A stretch of 17,500 bases of DNA, taken from the NCBI RefSeq assembly GCF_000188695.1, contig NW_004754900.1, positions 366,384-383,883 of the forward strand. Direction: 5' to 3'. Shown piece after piece: positions 9,605 to 17,500 of this stretch. The DNA comes from Salpingoeca rosetta (taxonomy: Eukaryota > Opisthokonta > Choanoflagellata > Craspedida > Salpingoecidae). Made by a program: the position numbers and the translations under genes. Within the stretch, counting starts at the first letter, position 1, and every line of letters starts with the position of its first letter. Under the pieces are notes generated by a model. It searched no databases and was not told the DNA's origin. It saw nothing but the letters and a program-made list of their open reading frames with translations.

Positions 9605-11715
9605 ACAAACAAACAAACAAACAACCAACAACAACAACAACAACACCGCCACATGATCAGCACGACGCCCTGAATTCAGGGAAGCAAAACGCACGGCTCT
9701 GTCGAGGAAGACTTCGTCGAGTGTGAATGTGTCCGAGTTCTGGTGCGCCGTCGCCAGCTTGTCAAACCGCGTCGTCAGGTCAGGGCAACACTCAATCGCA
9801 TCCTGCACACGCAACGTTGGTGTGAGGTTGTGCATGTGAGTAAATGTGTGTGAATGGGTGGACGTGGGCATGTAAGGGTCACTGTGGAACAACACATATG
9901 CACACACACACACACACACACACACACCCACCTGGATTGCGGTGATCCAGCGATTTGCGTCTGCGACGGTTTTGCTTGTGATGGCCCACTGCTGGCCGGC
10001 GGTGTTGACGTAGAAGGTCACGCCGCGCGATGTCATGCGGCGCACTGCAGCAGCAATGGAATGATGGTGACATGAGGGGAGGTGATGGTGACATGAGGGG
10101 TGGTGATGGAAGAGGAACGGGAGGTGTGATGTCGTAGATCGACACTGGGATGACGCTGTGACGACAATGATGAGGATGAGAAAGGGTTCACACTGCGGCA
10201 CAGTTCATTGACTGAACACCAGCACGTGTGCAGCATCTGCAACATGGTGCAGTGCGACCACTCACTGCCTGTTGGTGCGCCCGTCTGCTGGGGCGGGATG
10301 ACAGTGCACAGGCAGTCCAGCGCAATCGCCCCGCACGGATCACGGTCCTCCTGCCAACAGTCGTCGTGATGGCGGTGGTGTTGATTGAGTGAGGTGGGTG
10401 GTAGGAGTGCGTGAGCAGCAGAAGGAAGGCAGCCCCAACAGCCAATGGCTGTGGTGGTGATTGTTGCGATGGTTGCGCGCGAGCGTGAGGAGTCATTGAC
10501 ACAATGGGTCACGTTAATGTACCAGCACGTGGGGCGTCACGCACCTTCTCCTTGAACATGACGACGGAGGATTTGCGGAGTTCACAGAAACGCTTCTTCT
10601 TGTTCACCGTCAGCCATCCCGACTCTATCACGCCAACAACGCACGCGTGAGCATTGGCGATGTCTCAACGAGCAAGGCATACAGGCTGGCACGCATTCAG
10701 AGGTACACGCAGCCACGCAGCCCCCATAACACAACACAACACAACACAACACAACACAACACAACACAACACAACACACCACACCACACCACAACACAAC
10801 ACAACACAACACACACAACACAACACAACACAACACAACACACAACACAACACAACACAACACAACACAACACAACACAACACAACACAACACACACACC
10901 TGAACCGCCGCTGCTGGGAGGGTTGAGCGCAAGCACCCAGCGCTTCAGCGTGGCCTTGTCCGGAGCCAAGAAGGTGAACGAGCCAGTGCCTGTACAAACC
11001 TGTTGCAGCGCGTGCAGTCCAACCACGAGCATCATCATCAACAGCAGCAGCAGCGTCAGCAGGGGTTCCGGCAATGAGCCGACGATGCGAGAGCAAGGGT
11101 GGCTGAAACAGCTGCGTTGTGGTAAGTACAGCAAGTGTGAGCAGCACAGGCAAGCAGGGAATACGCACCACAAACTGCAGGCGATCATCGTCGTCGTCGT
11201 AGGTCGTGCCGGCCGAATGGATGTCCTTCAATGGGATGGCATGCTGCAGTACCAACGCAACAAGCAACATGGTGCACCAGTGCAGTGACGTTGGCACAGT
11301 GGCGTTGGCACCAAGCAAGGTTGAGGTCCCGCTCTGGCGGCATGACTGCAGACGTCCAACCAACCCAAGTTCACTACGACCAGCACACAACACAGACACA
11401 GCCACAGACACAGACACAGACACACAGACAGACAGAGAGACAGAGAGACAGACAGACAGACAGACAGACACACACACACACTGCGCATACACACACACAC
11501 ACACTGCGCATACATACACACACAGCAGCACAATCACGCCTACGCACCAGGACGTCTGAGCCCTCGTCTGCCGTCTTGAGGACAACCAGGTTGCCTTCTT
11601 TTGTGATGGACACGTTGTGCTGCTTCTTTGTGCGGAACAAGCCATGTGTCATGCCCAGCACGGCTTCCATCGGCTGGCCGTACTTGTCCGCCAAGGTCAT
11701 GCGTCGATCCGCCAT
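7506..11715 (-). CDS. PH-PH-MyTH4 domain protein lacking a FERM domain (complete, 13 exons, 452 aa)
   Basis: Exons, 5' to 3': 11715-11548, 11243-11169, 10999-10900, 10624-10545, 10350-10266, 10044-9932, 9802-9647, 9334-9229, 8938-8844, 8612-8547, 8306-8087, 7839-7772 and 7532-7506. They sum to 1359 nt, exactly 453 codons. The ATG has a strong context (A at -3, G at +4) and is the first ATG in its frame. PH1 spans ~18-108, ending FLAPDKATLKRWVLALN with the signature helix Trp at 102. PH2 spans ~115-215: SGWLTVNKKKRFCELR has a basic beta-strand suited to acidic lipid, and ANRWITAIQ carries Trp202. MyTH4 spans ~262-415: EPWIRNLLQ, VYLEVPALRNEIFCQSVKQIT, then RHWQLVAALCAHFRPASKYFNYI. The order matches PLEKHH/MAX-1 proteins, which continue into FERM and begin with coiled coil; neither is present here. 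A role linking membrane lipids to microtubules or actin is inferred from the domains. The exon 7 donor is ambiguous (9652 or 9646). Confidence 0.88.
7575..7662. repeat. (TG)n microsatellite in last PH-PH-MyTH4 intron
   Basis: About 40 TG units on the plus strand inside the 7533-7771 intron. This is the reverse of the usual orientation, as the sense RNA would read CA here. Confidence 0.95.
8036..8075. repeat. (CAGACA)n tract in PH-PH-MyTH4 intron 11
   Basis: Tandem ACAGAC hexamers near the donor of the 7840-8086 intron, reading TGTCTG on the sense strand. Confidence 0.85.
8471..8528. repeat. (CA)n tract in PH-PH-MyTH4 intron 10
   Basis: Imperfect CA array with CG, TA and AA interruptions, ending about 20 bases from the donor at 8546. 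Confidence 0.9.
9099..9197. repeat. (CA)n microsatellite in PH-PH-MyTH4 intron 8
   Basis: About 45 CA units, the left part carrying ACATACAC variants, ending some 30 bases from the donor at 9228. Confidence 0.95.
9531..9645. repeat. (GAC)n(AAC)n(AAAC)n compound repeat at start of PH-PH-MyTH4 intron 7
   Basis: Six GAC units, then about twenty AAC units, then AAAC tetramers and more AAC. The right end touches the exon 7 donor, and on the sense strand the array stays open in the exon 7 frame as leucine and then serine codons. Confidence 0.95.
9899..9930. repeat. (CA)n abutting the exon 6 donor of PH-PH-MyTH4 gene
   Basis: A CA array of about 14 units that runs into the donor, so the intron begins GTGGGTGTGTGTG on the sense strand. 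Confidence 0.92.
10728..10899. repeat. (CACAA)n pentanucleotide array abutting exon 3 donor of PH-PH-MyTH4 gene
   Basis: Roughly 30 units of ACAAC/CACAA with CACAC and CACCA variants. On the sense strand it reads GTGTGTGTTGTG straight from the donor at 10899 and fills most of the 10625-10899 intron. Confidence 0.95.
11389..11525. repeat. Compound (CAGACA)n / (CAGA)n / (CA)n repeat in PH-PH-MyTH4 intron 1
   Basis: ACAGACAC hexamers give way to CAGA tetramers and then two CA blocks separated by a duplicated TGCGCATAC element. It ends about 20 bases from the exon 1 donor at 11547. Confidence 0.92.
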
Positions 11716-12080
11716 CCTTCCTGTTGCTACTGGCACCACTGACTGCCCTGCTGCGCGTGCGCTTGCCCTCAGGTCCTACACCACCGACCACTACACCACT
11801 GCTTCCACTCGGTGCCGTCACCGCTTGCCTCCGGCTGACTGCGTGCGTCCCAATGCACTCACGCTCTCGACTGCACTCACCACTCAACCAAGCACAGCAC
11901 ACTTGAACACTTCAAGCAAGGCAAGCAAGCTGTGCCAAGTTGTTGTTGTTTGTTTCTTTGTTGCCCGCTTTCGCTTGGTTTGGCAGCTGAGCGCGCACTC
12001 GAGACAAATCCATACAAAGTGCTGGTGGATAGAAGTGGCGCCTCAGCACATTTCGTGCGAAACATACATGAACAAAGTGC

Positions 12081-12087
12081 TGACTCA
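12081..12087. promoter_or_regulatory. AP-1-like TGACTCA motif upstream of PH-PH-MyTH4 gene
   Basis: An exact TGACTCA about 366 bases upstream of the start codon, overlapping the right copy of an ACAAAGTGCTG direct repeat. A seven-base match can occur by chance, so this is a weak call. Confidence 0.2.
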
Positions 12088-12168
12088 TCAATTTGTTCGT
12101 TGTTGAGACAACAACAAGGCAAGAAGCACAAAGCAAACAAGCAAGACGAAGATGAAGAGACACACAAT

Positions 12169-12173
<5 letters not shown>

Positions 12174-12206
<33 letters not shown>

Positions 12207-12243
12207 AACACACACACACACACACCCCGCACGCACACACGCA
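12174..12243. repeat. (CA)n tract just downstream of IFT140 stop codon
   Basis: Imperfect CA array starting about 10 bases beyond the IFT140 stop codon, so probably in its 3' UTR; the sense RNA would be UG-rich. Confidence 0.9.
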
Positions 12244-12253
12244 TAAGAGCGCA

Positions 12254-13250
12254 TCAGACGTCTTGGCCTTCAATCTCTTCGCCAATCTCGTCGTCATCGC
12301 CGCCGCCAACAGCGGGGCCCTGGCCCTGGCCAAGCGGGATGTTCAGGGCGTTGTGCACGGCCTCAATCACACGCATGTTGACGTAGTAGGCAACGTTGAC
12401 GTTGGGAATGCGCTTGCGAAGCTCCTGCATGTTGTCGTATGCCTCTGCATACTGCTCCCTGCTCGCAAGGTGCCTGCAGCGATGTTTGAGACGAAGATGG
12501 AGATGTGCGGGTGAGGTGGGGAAGACGGTGGATAGGTGCAAGCGTGCATGCGCTCACATATGTACACACACGAACACGCACAGGTACACACACACACGCA
12601 CGCACGCACAGGTGCACACAACACAGACGTGCACACACACATATATGTACACACACACGCGCCCGCAAAGAGGTGTAGCAAGTCGTACTCGATGATGACG
12701 CCGTAGATGTCGCCAATGCGGACGGCCTGATCAATGTCGGGCTCCTGCAGCAGCTGCTGCATCTGCGCGACCATCTCAGAAGGATCTTCCTCCGCAATCT
12801 GCTTCGCCGCGACAAACCTGACGCAAGGCAGCAGGGAGTTTGGGCATGCGTGAGCATGTGTGCGTATACGTGTATGTATGCATGTGTGTGTGTATGGCAT
12901 TACCCCCACCATCACGCACACATGACACAGCATCACGCACACATGTACACGTTGCACACCACCAACACCAACACCCGTCCTGTCCAACCCTTCACCACTT
13001 CTCACCTGCGCGTTGACTCAATGCGCTGTTGGAGGGACGCAACGCGCTGCTCCTGCAGGTCCAGATCCTTCATCTTGGCCCGGCTCATGCACCGCAGGGC
13101 CTCGTTCAACGCCCCAAGCGCCTAACAACAATGGAAGTGGAGAGGGGGACAGTGGAGACAGTGGAGAGGGTCGTGACGGTGGAGATTGGGGCAGGGGATG
13201 AGGCGAGGGGATGTGTGATTGAAGGGAAAGTTGAAGAGGACAAAGTGAAG

Positions 13251-13305
<55 letters not shown>

Positions 13306-13623
13306 ACACAACCATACACACACACACAACCACACACACACACACACACACACACACAACCAGTCGTGCGCGTACCTTTTCGTAGTTTTGGTAGTCGTCG
13401 ATTTCGACGCCGGCGCATGCCTCGTAGAAGGACGCGAGCGAGTCCAGGGCGCGGCCTTTGGTGTAGAACGAGATGATGTGCTTCATAATCTCCTGCAGCG
13501 GCGAATGTATGTGAAGTTGAGAAGCGGGGAGGGGGGGGGGTGAGGTGGAGATGATGGTGGGGATGATGATATGCGGGTGAAGAAGACATTCGGAAGGTCA
13601 CACGAACGCATGCACGCACGCAT

Positions 13624-13654
<31 letters not shown>

Positions 13655-14303
13655 CACACACGCACACACACACGCACACAACGCAGCACATTACACGCGG
13701 CCACAGCCAAGCGCCGTGCTCGCACCGGGTCGCGTCGCCAGTTGAGGCTCTGCAGGTAGTTGGCGGCGAGCACATACACCTCGCGCTGCCGGCACTTATT
13801 GGCAAAGAAGATGATCTTGTTCGTGTCGCCGCACTTGAGCAGCGCCTTCATGGCCTTCACGTGCTGCCCGGCCTGCGTGTACTTGCGCGTCGCGAGCTGA
13901 TACGACCCCTGAGAATTGGTCGAGGTATTGGGAAGGGCGGAAATGGAGACGTGTGAGGGAATGAAAGTCAGCACGGGATCAAGAGTGGGATGCGCAAGGG
14001 TAGAATCAGCGACAGCCACGCTCACACACACACACACACGTGGTACCAAATCACGTTCCCTCTTCCTTCCCTTTCCTTCCACCGCTGCACTCCATCACCC
14101 GGACCTGGTTGAAGCAGACGTCCGCGATGCGGGTGAGGAGCGCGTTGCGGACCTTCTTGTCCACCTCTCCACGCGCATACGTCATCTTCTCCGCCCACTC
14201 GTCCTGTTGGATGGATGTGTGTGTGAGTGAGTTTGTGAGGGGGAAAGAAGAAGTGGGATGGAAAATGGAATGTGTGGCGTGGTGTGGGTGGGGATCAGCG
14301 ATG

Positions 14304-14344
<41 letters not shown>

Positions 14345-17300
14345 AAACACACACACACAACCACGCAAACAGGACAGCCACAGTGGCCACAGTGCAAAGG
14401 CGTTTGTGCGACTGACGGTGAGGTGGACGCCGTGGCGGGCGATGAGGTCGAGGGCGTCGTGGAATTGCCCCGCGACAACAAGCAGATTCACAGCCTTCTC
14501 ATACTGCAGGACGGATGGATGGATGGGTTGATGGATGGATGTATGGGGAGCCGTGTTGCGATAGCAAGGAAGGATGTGTGAGCGTAATGGTACCAACCTC
14601 AAGCTCGACAATCAACAGCTCATCCACATTCACCGCGCGCGCACATGTGCACAACCCCCCCCCCGGCCATGCTGGTCACCTGGCCGTTGTTGGTGAAGAA
14701 CGAGCTGGCCTTCTCCAGCAGCTCGGGATCCGTGCCCTCAGAGAGGTGTTGCGTAATCTCAGAGAGCGCCTGGAAGAGGTTGTGCTGGAAACACATGTCC
14801 AGCGCCTTGGAGACGCGGCCGGCCTTGTGGTACAGCATGACGGCCTTGTCAAACGCGCCCTGCGACTCGTAGTACTCTGCAGCGGACATCATGTCCCCTT
14901 TGGTGGACTTGAGCGCCAGGCTCAGCATTTGCTGCTTCAGCCCGTGCTCCTTGGCTGAGAAGCGGTGGTGGTGGTGGTGGCGGTGAGTGATGATGAAGTT
15001 GAGAGTGGCGGTGAGTGGCGGTGAGTGGTGATGAGTGGTGATGAGTGGGGATGAGGGACGCTGGTGAGTGGTGGAGTGGTGATTGAGGGGCACGTTGTCA
15101 TGCGCATGTGGGGCGCAAGCGTCAGCGCGGAGAAGACAGCAAAGCAAGTGCACCTGCACACGAACGTACGCCAAAACACATTCAACCCTTCTCCCGGAAG
15201 TGCTCGTCTCACCAAGGCGGATGGCGTTGTTGTATGACGCGGCCTGGGAGTAGAGGGACACAGCCTCCTCAAACTCGCCCATGTCCTCAAGATACCTGCA
15301 CTCGACGCAGACGAACAAGTAAGGTCAGCAGAGGTGGCTTGGCTCAACAACGCTGTGCACGTGAACGTGCTCATACACACACACGCACACACATCGCACA
15401 GGCAACTTTACACGCTCTCTCTGTTTTATCTTCCAATTCCTCTCTTCTCATCCCTGTCTCCATATTCCGTTCTCTCCCACACAGCACGGGCGGCGCACTT
15501 TGCGAGGTGGTAGGCGGCGGCCTTGTTCTTGGACGTGGAGACAAGCTCACGTGCCTTGTCCACCTCCTCGCAGTAGCAGTACACGCGCACGAGCGACAGC
15601 GCGTCGTCTGCGGCCGCGTAGAACTTGCGCGCCTCGTCAAGCTCCTGCGTCGACTCCAGATACTGCGCCCACCACTGCACAGAGGGCAGGAGCGCAGAGG
15701 AGATGGTGAGCGAATGCGTGGATATGTGTGTGAGGGCATGTCAAACAATACAAGTCAGGGGCAACACACGAGCACACACGTGTCTGCACACGTCAACACA
15801 CACACACACATACACATGCACACCAACCTTGAGGAGCTGCTTGCTCTTGCTCTGCTTGACGTATGCCTCGAGGTTCTCCGGCTCGTTGAAGAGCAGCCGC
15901 GGCACCTCAAACGCGTGCGTCTCCGCCAGCTCATAGTGCTTGATGGCGTCGGCCGTCCTGCCCAGCGCTTCAAGGTGCTGCGCGTAGCGGTAGTACGTGT
16001 TGCGCATGTGCATGCGGTCGTGCTCAAGTGCAACGCGCACGGCGTCGTCCCACCTGCCCTGGTCCTGGTACAGGCGGTTGAGGAGGTCGTAGCGCCCGCA
16101 GTCCTTGTACAGCTGCTCGGCTTGCTCGTACATGCGCAGCTGCACGGCAAGCGCAGCAACCTTTGCCTCGGGCTGCAAGTCGCATGGTGGAGGAATGGTG
16201 AGACGTGTGCAAGCAGCGTAGCATGCAAAGAAACAGGACACACAGTAGCACAACACATAGAAGGTAGCCCAGCATACACATAAACAACCTGCCTTCCTTC
16301 CGCCCCAACGCAATCTCTTCACACCACCACCGCCACCGCCACCACCACGCCTTCATGCCCACCTCGGCTTCCTTGTCTGCTTCGCGCAGGACGCGGGCGG
16401 CGGGGGCGTCGCCGAGTTTGCCCATGCACACCGCAGCGACATCCAGCCGCTTGTTGGCAACGCACATGCGTGCCATGTTGGCCCACACGGAGGCGTTGTC
16501 GATGGCGCGGACAGACTTGAAGGCGGCATCGAGGTTGCCGACCGTGAGCTGGTAGCTGAACTCAAGCATCGCCGCCTTGGTGTCTGTGCACAGGCAGGGA
16601 GAGGGGGGGGAGGCGCAATGGTGGTGGTGCAATGGTCGTGGATGGAATGAGGAACACATGCAAATGTGTTGCTGCGTTAGCCAACGCAAGAGTTTGCCGA
16701 CACAAGCCGCGAACAAGAACAAGAACAAGAACGAGAACGAGAACGAGAACGAGAACGAGAACAATAGCAATAGCAATAGTTGCTGTCAACGCACCCTTGT
16801 CGGCGTTCTCGAGGCCTGCAAAGTCGCGCATGGGGACGGCGCGGGTGATGTGGCCCTCGTCAGACTTGCCGCGCAGGGCAAAGTACAGGTTAGGCACCTG
16901 CACGCCAAGCAGCGGGCCCACATCCAGCGGTGTCAGGGCGGTGGTCTGCTGGACCACCATTCCGTTATCAGGCGTCATGAAGATGGTCGTGGCCTCCGCG
17001 TGCGCACTGCCGTCGTCCGAGGACGGGAGATGAGTCTCGCACACCAGCAGCTGCAGGCGAAGCAGTGATGGGGGAGGGGAGGAAGGAAGTGTTGTGTTGT
17101 GTTGTGTTGTGTTGTGTTGTGTTGTGTTGTGTTGTGTTGTGTTGTGTTGTGTTGTGTTGTGTTGTGTTGTGTGTGTGTGGAAGGGGAGACAGGGAGGGAG
17201 GGAGAGAGGGAGACGAATGCAGAGTGAGTTCGTGTGTGTGTGTGTGTGTGTGTGTACGCAAGTGTGTGCGTCTGCGACATGTAACTTGCGTTGTGAAAAC

Positions 17301-17500
17301 AGCGTACTTGAAATGCAACGCACAGAGCAGGTGCAACCCTCCATCCATGAATGTGCAACTCACGCGGCCGTCAGTGTTGTCCCACTGCTGGGAGACGGGG
17401 CAGCGGCCACCGACGCCAAACGCCTGGCTGATGATCGCGTCACTCTCCACAGCCCACACCCACACGCTCGTGTCGGGCTTCCCATCAACTGTTGCCGCAT
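12254..17500 (-). CDS. IFT140: Intraflagellar transport protein IFT140, C-terminal 823 residues (5' end outside window)
   Basis: Exons in window, 5' to 3': 17500-17364, 17050-16795, 16583-16363, 16172-15828, 15674-15499, 15295-15213, 14954-14680, 14503-14417, 14203-14105, 13908-13726, 13492-13376, 13121-13006, 12817-12659 and 12473-12254. Phases agree at every junction. The first two exons are the end of the N-terminal WD40/beta-propeller region ([18 protein letters not shown]). The rest is the TPR-like alpha-solenoid, with signature stretches [109 protein letters not shown] and [17 protein letters not shown], all aligning with animal IFT140. It ends in an acidic tail ([17 protein letters not shown]). 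IFT140 is a core IFT-A subunit for retrograde transport and ciliary membrane-protein import, so the organism is ciliated. Human IFT140 is about 1460 aa, so the missing N-terminus should hold most WD repeats. Confidence 0.97.
12550..12658. repeat. Interrupted (CA)n tract in last IFT140 intron
   Basis: CA units broken by GT, TATA and GCAC elements, running up to the donor at 12658, which begins GTGTGTGTGTAC on the sense strand. Confidence 0.88.
13254..13360. repeat. (CA)n microsatellite in IFT140 intron (13122-13375)
   Basis: Three CA blocks separated by short GAACACAACCATA and CAACCA interruptions, ending about 15 bases from the donor. Confidence 0.95.
13606..13682. repeat. (GCAC)n then (CA)n tract in IFT140 intron (13493-13725)
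   Basis: ACGCATGC and ACGC tetramers followed by CA units in the half of the intron nearer the donor. Confidence 0.9.
14306..14358. repeat. (CA)n microsatellite in IFT140 intron (14204-14416)
   Basis: About 20 CA units followed by a short CCAAACACAC variant, about 60 bases from the donor. Confidence 0.93.
16711..16779. repeat. Hexanucleotide array (GAACAA)n(GAACGA)n(AATAGC)n in IFT140 intron
   Basis: Three GAACAA-type units, about five GAACGA units and three AATAGC units, about 15 bases inside the donor of the 16584-16794 intron. Confidence 0.92.
17090..17179. repeat. (TTGTG)n pentanucleotide array in IFT140 intron
   Basis: About 16 TTGTG units on the plus strand, near the 3' splice site of the 17051-17363 intron. 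The sense RNA reads CACAA, the same pentamer as the array at 10728-10899 but in the opposite sense. Confidence 0.95.
17231..17255. repeat. Short (GT)n in IFT140 intron (17051-17363)
   Basis: About 12 GT units on the plus strand, so CA in the sense RNA, opposite to most introns in the window. Confidence 0.9.

Larger units (their letters stand above)
11716..12253. other. Intergenic region between IFT140 and PH-PH-MyTH4 genes
   Basis: 538 bases separate the IFT140 stop codon from the next start codon on the same strand, so this holds the IFT140 3' UTR and the promoter/5' UTR of the PH-PH-MyTH4 gene. It contains a (CA)n-rich tract at 12174-12243, an 11-base direct repeat (12014-12024 and 12072-12082) and an AP-1-like TGACTCA at 12081-12087. 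No gene is supported. Confidence 0.6.

Noticed and set aside
14593..14640. Possible mini-exon in IFT140 (sense reading [12 protein letters not shown])
   Set aside because: Family similarity runs straight from FFTNNGQ (14680) to YEKAV (14503) without any insertion, and a convincing acceptor in front of this piece is lacking.

Overview
The window is nuclear DNA from a eukaryote. It carries three intron-rich genes on the minus strand and one apparently intronless gene on the plus strand. Introns are short (about 130-320 nt), GT-AG, often with GTGNGT donors and TGCAG acceptors, and most contain long (CA/TG)n or related simple repeats. A ciliary IFT-A gene (IFT140), a MyTH4 protein, an animal-like TOM1 and a DCAF4 homologue together point to a ciliated protist of the opisthokont kind. 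A choanoflagellate such as a Salpingoeca-type species is my best guess, inferred from gene content and repeat-laden introns and not proven.

Layout, left to right. (1) 1-2086, minus: a TOM1-like VHS-GAT endosomal adaptor, start present, C-terminus beyond the left edge. (2) 2087-2918: divergent intergenic region with a long (TG)n. (3) 2919-5402, plus: a DCAF4-like WD40 protein, 827 aa in one open frame, with many low-complexity insertions. (4) 5403-7505: about 2.1 kb between convergent genes with no convincing gene. It holds a (TG)n tract and two diverged copies of a segment carrying AATAAA, TGACGTCA and an inverted CCAAT box. (5) 7506-11715, minus: a complete 13-exon, 452-aa PH-PH-MyTH4 protein without a FERM domain. 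(6) 11716-12253: intergenic. (7) 12254-17500, minus: the C-terminal 823 residues (14 exons) of IFT140, which enters from the right edge.

Exon structures were built by hand. Each junction was chosen so that GT/AG, reading phase and family similarity agree, and the exon lengths sum to an intact frame in all three split genes. The four genes belong to unrelated pathways: endosomal sorting, CUL4-DDB1 ubiquitin ligase substrate recognition, membrane/cytoskeleton linkage and intraflagellar transport. I see no operon-like or defence-type system. The most interesting signals are the missing FERM domain, an intron whose retention would add a poly-Leu tail, the strand bias of intronic UG repeats, and the duplicated CRE/CCAAT segment.
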